From NCBI GenBank assembly GCA_947471745.1, contig CANJKZ010001109.1:744001-808000 (forward strand): a DNA stretch of 64,000 nt. Direction: 5' to 3'. The notes under the pieces were generated by a model. That model was not told where the DNA came from. It saw nothing but the letters and a program-made list of their open reading frames with translations, and ran no database searches. The translations under genes and the position numbers were made by a program. Positions 36,301 through 47,291 of this stretch are shown in pieces (positions within the stretch are counted from its first letter, which is position 1; every line of letters begins with the position of its first letter). This DNA comes from Closterium sp. Naga37s-1 (lineage: Eukaryota > Streptophyta > Zygnematophyceae > Desmidiales > Closteriaceae).

Positions 36301-39300
36301 ATGGCTAGTCTCAATGTTCTTACCTTTGATGCTGAGGGTCGAGCTGTTGACTTTGAGGTCTGGCTAGATGATCTGCAGCTTTTCCTACAGTGCGATAGCA
36401 AGGATGGTCTCTCACTGTTCGATCTCACGTCTGGCGCCTCTACTGCCCCTACTGCTGATGCTGACAGTACTGTTCGCTCGCAGTGGCTCACGCGCGATGC
36501 TGCTGCTCGTCTTGCTGTGCGTAATCACCTGCCGTCTACTGAGCGCGCGCACTTTAGTCAGTACAAGAGTGCTAGGGCTCTGTACGACGCTGTAGTTGCA
36601 CGCTACTCCTCCCCTACCACTGCTGCCCTCAGCCGCCTCATGCTGCCGTACCTTTTTCCTGACCTTGCCGCCTTTGCCACAGTTGCTGACCTAGTTGCTC
36701 ACCTCCGCACTAGTGACGCTCGCTACCGCGCTGCCCTTCCCACTGAGTTTCTTCCCACGAACTCCCCTCCCATGTACATCACCCTTTACTACCTAGTCAC
36801 CCGCCTCCCTGACTCTCTCTCCTCAGTCAGGGATCACTTTCTCTCCCTTTGCCCCACCGAGCTGACTGTCGACTTGCTAGAGGAGCGCCTTGCTGCAGCT
36901 GAGAAGAGTATCTTAGCTGTCGGTGCTTCTCGCGGCGACCGTCGCACCCCCTTCTTTGAGGGGTGTTCCCCTGTCCCCCTTCTCTCCTCTGTTGCCTCTG
37001 CTGCTGCTGTCGACCTCGTTGGCACTGAGGAGGTTGGCGCTGCGTTTGCCCCTAGTGGACGACGCCGCACTGGCAAGGGCAAGGGAAGCAGGGGTGGTGG
37101 AGGGGGCGGTGGAGGAAGCGGTGGAGGAGGTGGAGGAGGTGGAGGTGGTGGTGGGGGTGGTCCCGGGAGTGGGGGCGTCGGTGGCGGCAGTGGAGGCCGT
37201 GGAGGCGGTGGCGGAGGAGGTGGAGGCGGCGGCAGCGGTGGTGGAGGTAGCGGAGGAGGTGGTGCTGGTCGCGGTGCAGCCACGCAGCGTGGAGGCCTTG
37301 GTGGCAGCCAGCGTCAGCAGCAGCTGCGCACCCGTGAGACCCCGTCTGTTCAGCAGCTTCGTGAGTGGTACGCTGGGCGTGGGAGGTCTGGGGGTGCAGG
37401 TCCCTGCACGTACGTTCTTCGCACAGGCACTCGTAGTGGGGAGGTGTGTGGTCTCCCACACACCACGCAGCGCTGCTTCGGCCGCTTGACTGACGCTTGG
37501 CGTACCCAGTTTCTTGACGCTGTTGAGCTTCCTCGTTGGCATGATCTGCTTCTGCAGAATGTGCCTATCTTTGATCTAGACTTTGATGCTATCCTTGCTG
37601 CCATGTATGCTCTTGCTGATATTACTGAGGGTGACTGTTACCTGCGTGTCCCGCCCGACCCGGGCACTGTGGCTGCTGCTCTAGGTGCTAGTGCGGCTGC
37701 TGCTCTAGGTGCTAGTGCGTCTGCTGCTCCAGGTGCTGGTACGTCTCCTCTCTCAGGTACTGCACCTACTGCGTCCTTTCACACTTTCACACTTGACTCT
37801 GGTGCTTCGCGCTCTTTCTTTAGAGACAGCACCACGCTCACGCCGCTCAGTCGGCCTGTTGCGGTCTCCCTTGCTGACCCCTCAGGGGGCCCAGTACTTG
37901 CACACTCCTCCACTGTCCTACCGTGTCCTGCGGCCCCGTCGGGCTTGCTGTCGGGACTCCACCTCCCCTCGTTCTCTACGAACCTGGTGAGTGGAGCTGA
38001 CCTCCAGGACGCGTGGGTTGACCAGTTCACCCCTGGAGGTCAGCGTGTGACCCACTGCACTTGCTCTCGGACGGGCCGTCACCTGGCCACGTTCACCCGT
38101 CCGCCAGGGTCGAGTCTGTACACACTGACTACTGCGCCTCCTCCGGTCTCTGCGTCTGTTCAGGTAGCTGCGTCTAGTCAGGTGTTTGCTGCCGCGTCCA
38201 GGTCCAGTCCTGCGTCTGCCCCCTGCTCGTGTCGTCCTTTGGCACACGAGACTCTCCTTTGGCACCACCGCCTTGGTCACCCCTCCCTGCCTCGTCTTCG
38301 AGGTATGGCCTCCCGTGCCCTTGTCTCGGGTCTACCCAGGTCCCTCCCTCCCCTTCCTCCGGGGCCTGCCCCCACCTGTGTTCCTTGTGTCGAGGGCCGG
38401 CAGCGCGCCGCCCCTCACTCCTCCTCGTTTCCTCCGACTGAGGCCTCTCTGCAGACTCTTCACATGGACGTGTGGGGCCCAGCCCGCGTCCGTGGACAGG
38501 GTCACGAGCGCTACTTCCTCCTGGTCGTTGACGACTACTCGCGTTACACCACAGTCTTCCCCTTGCACAGCAAGGGTGAGGTCCTTGAGGTGTTGATCGA
38601 CTGGATCCGCGGTGCTCGTCGCCAGCTCAGTGAGAGTTTCGGCTCAGACCTTCCTGTTCTGCGTCTGCACTCGGACAGAGGCGGGGAGTTTTCCTTTGAC
38701 CTCCTGAGGGCCTTCTGTCGTTCGGAGGGCATCCGCCAGACGCTCACGCTTCCGGCCTCCCCGCAGCAAAATGGGATTGCTGAGCGCCGCATTGGCATGG
38801 TCATGGACGTCGCTCGTACGTCCATGATCCATGCGGCTGCTCCCCATTTTCTGTGGCCGTTCGCGGTTCAGTACGCGGCGCATCAGATCAACCTTCAGCC
38901 TCGTGTCTCCTTGTCGGAGACCACACCTACTCTGCGGTGGACGGGGAAGGTTGGCGATGCGTCCGCGTTTCGTGTCTGGGGATCTCGAGCTTTTGTCCGC
39001 GATACTACAGCGGACAAGCTGTCCTCCCGTGCCGTTCCCTGTGTCTTCCTTGGCTTCCCTCCTGACGCACCCGGGTGGCAGTTCTACCACCCCACCTCGC
39101 GTCGTGTTCTGTCCTCTCAGGACGTCACGTTCGACGAGTCGGTGTCGTACTACCGTCTCTTTCCCTACCGCACTGCCTCTCCCCCCCCCCCGCCGCTCTT
39201 CCTGGCACCAGGTACTCCCCTGGTACACCCCCTCCCCCCCCAGGGTCCTGCCCCCTCAGGTGTGTCCCAGGTAGACCCTGCCGAGCCAGTCGAGGTAGCT

Positions 39301-42204
39301 GTCGACTCAGGTGCTGCTAGGGGTGCTGACCCTGCGGGTGCGGGGACTGGGGGTGCTGAGTCTGGGGGTGCTGAGTCTGGGGGTGCTGAGACTGGGCGTG
39401 CTGAGCCTGCGCGTGCTGAGTCTGGAGGTACTCTAGGTGTCCTGTCGCGGCGGGAGCCCTTCTCTCCACAGCGGCTTCGTGAGTGGTACTCTCGGCGCTG
39501 TCGGGTTGCTGCTGGGGGTGCTGCTGGTGCTGGAGCTGCTGGAGCTGCTGAAGGTGCTGGTGCTGCTGGAGGTGGTGCTGGTGCTGGAGCTGCTGGAGGT
39601 GCTGCTGGTGCTGGAGGTGCTACTGGAGCTACTGGAGGTGCTGGCGCTGCTGGAGGTGGTGCTGGTGCTGGAGCTGCTGGAGGTGCTGCTGGTGCTGGAG
39701 CTGCTGGAGCTGTTGGAGGTGCTGGCGCTGCTGGAGGTGGTGCTGGTGCTAGAGCTGCTGGAGGTACTGCTGGTGCTGGAGCTGCTGGAGCTGCTGGAGG
39801 TGCTGGTGCTACTGGAGGTGGTGCTAGTGCTGGAGCTGCTGGAGGTGCTGCTGGTGCTGGAGGTGCTACTGGAGCTACTGGAGGTGCTGGCGCTGCTGGA
39901 GGTGGTGCTGGTGCTGGAGCTGCTGGAGGCGCTGTGCGGCCGCGGCCGTACTACGTTCCGCTCCTTCAGCAGGTTCTTGGCTCCCCGCCTCCTCCTGGTC
40001 CTCCTCCTCCTTTCCTGAGTCCACCGCCTGTCCAGTCCCAGTCGCAGTTGCAGCCGGCCTCTCCACTGCCTGGTCCTTCTCCTTACTCTGGTCCGACTAG
40101 AGGTCTTACAGAGCGTCGTGAGCCTGAGTCTCGTCCTGCATCGCCTGTCCGTACTGTTCGCGCTGGTCGTGTTTCGCGTCCGCGTCTTCCTCCTGTCCCA
40201 GGCACTCACTCTATGACACTGCATCCTTCTACTGCTCCACAGCGTGTCTCTCTGCCCTCTCCTCCTGCGTCCTCTCTTCCTGACGGTCCGGATCCGGAGT
40301 CTGACTCCCTTCGTGCTGCTAGTCCTACTGTCACGCGCTTTCTAGCCACTGCTGTCACTGACCCCCTGTTTGAGTCCTCTGCTGCGTCTGCTCTTGTTGC
40401 TGAGCTTGTTGACTTTGCTGCAGCCTGTCGCCTAGACTACGCCGCTAGTCTTGTTGCTGAGTCTGCGTCTGTGTCTGTCTGTCCTCCGTCCGTCGGGGGT
40501 GAGTGTGCTCTTGGCACGGACGTCCTTGAGGACAGGCAGGAGGACCTTGAGTGCTTTGCCGCTGCTTCACCTCATCTCGTGTCCATGCTGCTTGCCCCTG
40601 AGGGAGACCCGGATGCACTAGACATCTCGACCCCGCGCTCTTACGCAGAGGCGATAGAGGGTCCCTACTCCTCTCAGTGGCAGGCAGCCATGGACGCAGA
40701 GATGGCTTCCTGGAAGTCCACAGGCACCTACGTAGACGAGGTTCCCCCACCTGGGGTGAACATCGTCAGTGGCATGTGGATCTTCAGGGTGAAGCGGCCG
40801 CCGGGTTCTCCGCCTGCCTTCAAGGCGCGTTACGTTGCACGTGGCTTCAGTCAGCGATAGGGAGTTGACTTCTTTCAGACCTTCTCCCCTACCCCGAAGA
40901 TGACCACTCTTCGGGTACTGCTACACGTTGCTGCTCAGCGTGACTACGAGCTCCACTTGCTTGACTTCAGCACAGCCTTCCTACAGGGCAGCCTGCACGA
41001 GGAGATCTGGCTGCGCCGCCCACCTGGCTTCACTGGGTCGTTTCCTGCTGGTACCCAGTGGAGCCTCCGGCGGCCAGTCTACGGTCTCCGCCAGGCGCCC
41101 CGTGAGTGGCACGACACGCTCAGGACGACTCTTGCTGCTCTTGGTTTTGCTCCTTCCACTGCTGACCCTTCTCTGTTTCTACGCACTGACGCTACTCTGC
41201 CGCCGTTCTACGTTCTTGTGTACGTAGACGACCTTGTCTTTGCTACTGCTGACACGGAGGCACTCGCCCACGTGAAGTCCGAGCTGCAGAAGAGACACAC
41301 GTGCACAGACCTGGGTGAGCTGACAAGCTATCTTGGCTTGCGGATCACCCGGGACAGAGTGCAGCACACCATTACCTTGACTTAGTCACACATGGTGCAG
41401 CAGGTCCTTCAGCGCTTCGGCTTCACCTACTCCTCGCCACAGTCCACTCCTCTGCCTACCGGTCACTCGCTCTCAGCTCCACCTTCGGACGAGTCCGTAG
41501 AGCCGAGTGGCCCATATCCAGAGCTTGTGGGCTGCCTCATGTACCTGATGACTTGCACACGACCTGACCTCGCATACCCTCTCAGCCTTCTGGCTCGCTA
41601 CGTGGCTCCCGGCAGGCACCGAAAGGTGCACTGGGATGCTGCGAAGAGGGTGTTGCGATACTTGTGCAGTACATCGGGCATGGGGCTCGTGCTTGGAGGA
41701 CGGGCTCGAGTTGTCCTCACTGGTCACGCTGACGCCTCCTGGGTTGACGACTTGGCTACGCAGCGGTCGTCACAGGGTTACACCTTCAGCCTTGGCTCCG
41801 GTTCTGTCTCCTGGCGGTCTACCCGCTCTTCTTCTGTTCTCAGCTCCAGTTGTGAGGCTGAGATCTACGCTGGGGCCATGGCTGCACAGGAGCTTCGCTG
41901 GCTCACCTACCTGCTGGCGGACTTGGGAGAGGCGCCTCGTTCTCCTCCAGTTCTGTACGTCGACAACAAGGCCATGCTGGCCTTGTGTCAGGAGCACAGA
42001 CTGGAGCACAGAACGAAGCACATTGCTCTGCGCTACTTCCTTGCTCGAGAGTTGCAGCAGCGTGGCCAGCTTCGTCTTGCTTACGTGGCCTCTCAGGCCA
42101 ACACTGCTGATGTTTTCACCAAGGCACTTCAGCCTTGTGATCATCAGCGTTTCTGTACTGTGTTAGGCCTTGTACCTACTGTGCCTCACTTGTTGACTTC
42201 TTGA
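36301..42204 (+). pseudogene. E8 gag-pol polyprotein (Ty1/copia)
   Basis: Parts in order: gag (MASLNVLTFDAEGRAVDFEV, UBN2/DUF4219-like) 36301-37080; poly-glycine tract 37093-37275; zinc-type motif C-X13-C-X3-H-X4-C at about 37404-37475; protease 37785-37850 (LDSGASRSFF); pre-integrase zinc region 38230-38400 (WHHRLGHPS); integrase core 38450-39000 (LHSDRGGEFS, SPQQNGIAERR); SH3-like integrase C-terminus to 39170; alanine/glycine spacer 39290-39950; RT 40680-41390 (VYVDDLVF); RNase H 41740-42180 (ANTADVFTKAL). The products make virus-like particles, copy the RNA and integrate the cDNA. A fossil copy, broken at about two places. Confidence 0.88.
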
Positions 42205-42433
42205 CTCTGCTTGTACTGTACTGTATATACTTATACCTGCATGCTTACACTTGCTAGGTTGTGTTCACTGTACTGTTTGCTTTCCTTTATATAACTCTGC
42301 ATGTGAACTGGCCTTATGGCCCTTTGCTTGTGCTCAGACTGTGTGGTGACTTTGTGATCCACCCTGAGCTTGCTTTGCTTTTCTTGACTGGTCTTGTGAC
42401 CTCTTGTTCTCCCCCACTTTGCCTATGGGGGTG

Positions 42434-42566
42434 TGTCAAACTTATATCTGCTATAGTCTATTTAGGCTGTAGTGGGGTAGTTCTTAGAGGGTACAACACT
42501 TATGTGTTTCCTACTTGTACCCATCTCATTTCTAGTTCATTTATTCTTTCGTCAATTTTTCTCACA
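42434..42566 (+). repeat. E8 3' LTR
   Basis: About 133 bp, TGTCAAACTT...CTCACA, after ctatgggggtg; the 3' edge is by family alignment. Confidence 0.75.
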
Positions 42567-42602
42567 GAAACCTTGAAAAATGTATACATCAGCGATATTC
42601 GT

Positions 42603-42734
42603 TGTCATAATGTTATAGTGCTTACATTTGTGTAGGCTATAGTGGGTTAGCCCATAAGGGGTACAAACCAATTAGGTTTAGTACTTGTACCCAACTCTTT
42701 CATAGTTCATTCATTCTTGTTCGTTATTCTGACA
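42603..42734 (+). repeat. E9 5' LTR
   Basis: 132 bp, TGTCATAATG...TTCTGACA, followed directly by the primer site. Confidence 0.88.
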
Positions 42735-42746
42735 TGGTTTCAGAGC
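42735..42746 (+). other. E9 primer-binding site
   Basis: TGGTTTCAGAGC directly after the LTR; near-consensus tRNA-iMet site. Confidence 0.8.
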
Positions 42747-42779
42747 AGGTCCTTCGTTAGGACCGATTTTTTTTTGTCC

Positions 42780-43500
42780 CACCACAGCGCTGCCCCACTA
42801 GCCGCCCCTAGCGACCCTCGTGCCGCACCTGCTGCCCAGCGCGCCACCCTCGCGCGGCCTGCCCGTCGCCCCGGCCCATCGCCCCTAGGCCCGTCGCCCC
42901 GGCCCGTCGCCCGTCGCCCCGGCCCGTCGATCATAGGCCCGTCGCCCCTAGCCCCGGCTCGTCGCCCGTAGGCCCGTCGCCCCGGCCCGTCGTCCCTATG
43001 CCCGTCGCCCCGGCACGTCGCCCCGGCCCGTCGCCCCGGCCCGTCGCCCCTAGGACCCCGGCCCGACGCCCGTCGCTCCTAGGCCCGTCGCCCGTCGCCC
43101 CTAGCCCCTAGGCCCGTCGCCCGTCGCCCCCTCGGCCCCGGCCCGTCGCCCCTAACCTAGGCCCGTCGCCCATCGCCCCCCCTAGGCCCCGGCCCGTCGC
43201 CCCTAGCCCCGGTCCGTCGCCCGTCGCCCGTCGCCCCTAGGCCCCGGCCCGTCGCTCGTCGCCCCGCGCCCGTCGCCCCTAGGCCCCTGCCAGCCCGTCG
43301 ACCCCAGGCCCCGTGCGCCGCCTCTTGCGGCCCGCCCCTTCGCCCATGCAGCCCGCGAGCCGCCCTTGCAGCCCCGCGCGCCGCCCCTGGTGGCCTCCTA
43401 GCCGCCCCTGCTGCCCTGCTAGCCACCCGTAGGCCCTCGCGCCGCCTCTCTTGCAGCCTGCTCTCCGCCCCTCTCTGCTGCCTGCCCTGTTCCCTACGCT
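42780..43500. repeat. E9 leader: CCCGTCGCC-type array
   Basis: Degenerate units of CCCGTCGCCCCTAGG and CGGCCCGTCGCC (to about 43300), then less regular GC-rich DNA up to gag. Confidence 0.8.
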
Positions 43501-46370
43501 ACCGGCTTCTGCCCGCCCTGCGTGCTGCGCCGCTATGGCTTCTCTCCGCGTTCTAGCGTTCGATCATGAGGGCCGCCGGATCCAGTTTGACACGTGGCTT
43601 GACGACCTGCAGCTGTACCTACTGAGTGACTCTAGGGACAGTGTTTTGTTGTTTGACCACACGTCTGGTGCTGCTCCCGCCCCTCCCGCCACAGCTGACA
43701 GTGCGACTCGCTCATAGTGGCTTACTCGTGACGCTGCTGCTCGCTTAGCCATTTGCAACCACATGCCGTTAGCCGAATGTGCTCACTTCGGACAGCACAG
43801 GACAGCACAGGCACTGTACGACGGTGTAGTCACCCGTTACTCCTCGCTTGCCACTGGTGCTCTAGGCCGTCTTCTACTGCCCTACCTGTTTCCCGAGCTG
43901 TCCGCCTTTGCCACTGTAGAGGACCTGGTTTCCCACCTTCGCACTAGCGACGCTAATTTATAGTCACCCGCCTCCCTGACTCTCTTCGCTTTGTCAGAGA
44001 CCACTTTCTCTCCCTTGACCCCACACTCCTCACTGTTGACCTCCTCGAGCAGCACCTCCTTGCAGCTGAGACTAGTGTAGTCGCTGTAGGTGCTGCTCGT
44101 GGCACTCCGCGCACACCCTTCTCTGAGGGGTGCTCCCCCTCCCCCCTTGCCCCCTCCTACGCCTCTGCTGCTGCTCTTGATGTCCTTGGTGCTGAGGACG
44201 TCGGGGCTGCTTCTGCTAGTGCGAAGCGCCGCACCGACAAGGGCAAGGGTGGCAGGGGTGGTGGTGGTGGCAGCGGGGGTGGTGGTGGGGGCAGCAGTGG
44301 AGGTGGTGGAGGCAGTGGAGGCGGTGGCAGTAGTGGGAGTGGTGGCGGGAGTGGGGGCTTTGGTGGAGTCAGCGGTGGCAGCGGTGGGGGAGGCGGTAAT
44401 GGCGGCAGTGGGAGTGGTGGCGGTAGGGCTGGAGCTACTCAGCGTGCAGGTTCGGGAGGTGGCCAGCGGCAGCAGCAGCAGCGTCGGAGCGAGACCCTGT
44501 CGCCTCAGCAGCTTCGTGAGTGGTTTTCTCAGCGTGGGGCGTCTGGGGGTAGTGATAGCTGCCCGTATGTCATTCGCGCGGGTGACCGTGCTGGTCAGAC
44601 ATGCGGGAAGCCTCACATTCAGCACCGCTGCTTCTCCCACCTTGACGATGCTTGGCGCGCAAAGTTTGGTGACGAGACCGAGCGCCCCCGCTGGGCAGAG
44701 CTGCTTCGGTATGGAGTTGCTATCTTTGACCTAGACTATGATGCTATCCTTGCTGCTATGTATGCTTTGTCTGCTAGTGCTGAGGGTGACTGTTACCTGT
44801 GTGTGCTGCTTGACCCAGGTATAGAGGCTGCTGCTCTAGGTGCTAGTGAGTCGGTTCTCCCTGGTACTTCGCCTGCTGAGGCCTTGCACACCTTCACACT
44901 TGCCCTTGCTTTCCCCGCCCTGCCTTCCTTGCGTCGAGGGGCGGCAGCGCGCCGCTCCTCACTCCTCCTCGTTTCCCCCGACGACTGCTCCCCTGCAGAC
45001 TCTCCACATGGACGTGTAGGGCCCAGCCCGCGTCAGTGGACAGGACCGCGAGCGCTACTTCCTGCTGGTTGTTGACCACGACACGCGTTACACCACGGTC
45101 TTCCCCTTGCGCAGCAAGGGTGAGGTCCATGATGTCTTGATCCCTTGGATCCGCACAGTCCGTCTCTAGCTCCGCGAGCGGTTCCGCGAGGACCTTCCTA
45201 TCCTGCGTCTGCACTCTGACAGAGGTGGTGAGTTCTCCTCAGACCTCTTGTGGGACTTGTGTCATGGGGAGGGCATTCTCCAGTCGTTCACACTTTCGGC
45301 CTCAACGCAGCAAAATGGGGTTGCTGAGCGCCTCATTGGCTTAGTCATGGAGGTGGTTCGTACCTCCATGATCCATGCGGCTACTCCCCATTTTCTGTGG
45401 CCATTTGCGGTCTGGTACGCTGCGCATCAACTCAACCTCTGGCCCCATGTCTCCATGCCAGAGACCTCGCCTACATTGCGTTGGATGGGGAAGGTTGGCG
45501 ATGCGTCAGTGTTCCGGGTCTGGAGCTCTCGTGCATTTGCCCACTCCTCTGTCTACCGGCCACTCGCTCTCAGCTCCACCTTCGGACGAGTCCGTAGAGC
45601 CGAGTGGTCCGTACCCAGAGCTTGTGGGTTGCCTCATGTACCTGATGACGTGCACACAACCTGACCTAGTGTACCCTCTCAGCCTTCTGGCTCGCTACAT
45701 GGCTCCCGGTAGGCACCGAAAGGTGCACTGGGATGCTGCGAAGAGGGTACTGCGTTACTTGTGCAGTACGTCGGGCATGGGGCTTGTGCTTGGAGGACGG
45801 GGTCCAGTTGTCCTCACCGGTCACGCAGACGCTTCTTGGGATTGACGACTCAGCTACGTAGCGGTCGTCACAGGGTTACACCTTCAGCCTCGGTTCCGGC
45901 TCTGTTTCCTGGCGGTCTACCCGCTCGTCTTCGGTGCTTAGCTCCAGTTGTGAGGCTGAGATCTTCGCCGGGGCCATGGCTGCACAGGAGCTACACTGGC
46001 TCACCTACCTGCTGACTGACTTGGGAGAGCAGCCTCGTTCGCCTCCCGTTCTGTACGTAGACAACAAGGCCATGATTGCCTTGTATCAGGAGCACAGACT
46101 GGAGCACAGAACGAAGCACATCGCTCTGCGATACTTCCTTGCTCGAGAGTTGCAGCAGCGTGGCCAGCTTCGTCTTGCGTACGTGGCCACTAGGGCCAAC
46201 ACCGCTGATATATTCACCAAGGCACTTCCGCCTGGTGATCATCAGCGCTTCTCTACTGTGTTAGGCCTTGTGCCTGGTTTGCCTCACTTGCTCACTGCGT
46301 GAATTTGCTTGTATTGTGATCTATATATATACCTGCATGCTTACACTTGCTAGGGTATGATCACTGTTGC

Positions 46371-47291
46371 AAGTAGGGGATTGATCGCCTCTTCGAACCG
46401 ATCCTCACTGTGGTCAACCACTGTAGCGAAAGGTTACCATACTACAGTGTTAGCTTTGTGCACGACCGAGGAGATTGGCGGAAACCAGCTCGATCGCCTC
46501 GCCACGAAGATCAATTATGAGATTGACGATGCAGACAACATGAAGTCGCGAAACCATGTCGCGATGCGAAAAAAAACTCGCATGTCAGTGTTATACGGGC
46601 TGCAAAATTTGACGAGACAGTGGCGAACATGGTGTTTATTGTTTCTGCGTTTGAAAGGCGAAACCACTGTGTCGCAATACTCTAGGTGGTAGTACGCTTG
46701 GGCGGTCGTGGTACAGTGATCGAAAACGCAGTGAGCCCAGGATCTCCAACAAGGGATCGGAGTGCAGCCACGATCCTTTGATTTTCGAACTTGTAACACG
46801 CCCGAAGTGAATGAGACGAGTAGCTGTTCTCGTCCATGACCCACCTCGCTGCCGCGACGGATCGGAGGGCACGGCAGGAGCAGGGCGATCGTAATCTGGG
46901 GCACCTTACCAAAGGCGCACGTTTGCAACAACGTGTGCACAATATGGAGAGCCTGTCCCACGGATCAATATCTGACAAAACGGACATGACAATATCGTGG
47001 GTACAGTCCAATGTACATGATATTTCACTTGGTGCTTCAAAACAAAACATTTGATGAATTCCGGCCGGTAGAGTGGATGACTTTATAACGAAGTGCTCAA
47101 GGCGTCAAACATAAAATGCAGAGAAGTACTAAACGCGCTAATAAGCAGCACGTTATTGCGTAATGCTAAACTCGCTTACATCCACAGAGAATGCTCGTTA
47201 TTCGTAAGGGTAATGCTAGGATGGTTGCAGTGGCAACTCCTCTTTATTCGCCTAACTGATTCGCGTGACTGACGGTGCAGTTGCGGAAGAG
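46371..47291. other. Host spacer between E9 and the S41 gene
   Basis: Mixed-composition DNA with normal-looking codon texture but no family I recognise. The longest frames, 46357-46692 (+) and 46682-47050 (-), show no motif. It may hold the 3' UTR of the S41 gene on its right side. No polyadenylation signal was called. Confidence 0.4.

Larger units (their letters stand above)
35736..42566 (+). mobile_element. E8: near-complete copia element without 5' LTR
   Basis: Plus-strand main-family copy: GC-rich leader 35736-36190, gag ATG at 36301, coding to 42204, 3' block 42205-42433 and LTR 42434-42566. No LTR or primer site is found before the leader; upstream is the decamer array. The coding region is the best kept of the gag-bearing copies, with about two interruptions. 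The 5' border is uncertain. Confidence 0.85.
42603..46370 (+). mobile_element. E9: copia element with large internal deletion
   Basis: Plus-strand main-family copy. LTR 42603-42734, primer site 42735-42746, leader 42780-43500, gag ATG 43535, poly-glycine 44250-44420, zinc-type motif about 44560-44640, a trace of protease near 44880, integrase pieces 44920-45540, then a jump to late RT/RNase H 45540-46302 and the start of the 3' block, ending near 46370 without a 3' LTR. The deletion removes the integrase C-terminus, spacer and most of RT. It is broken, with about half a dozen further interruptions. Only 36 bp separate it from E8. Confidence 0.85.

Noticed and set aside
46357-47050. Small genes at 46357-46692 (+) and 46682-47050 (-)
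   Set aside because: No motif, no splice evidence and no homologue recognised; left as unassigned spacer.
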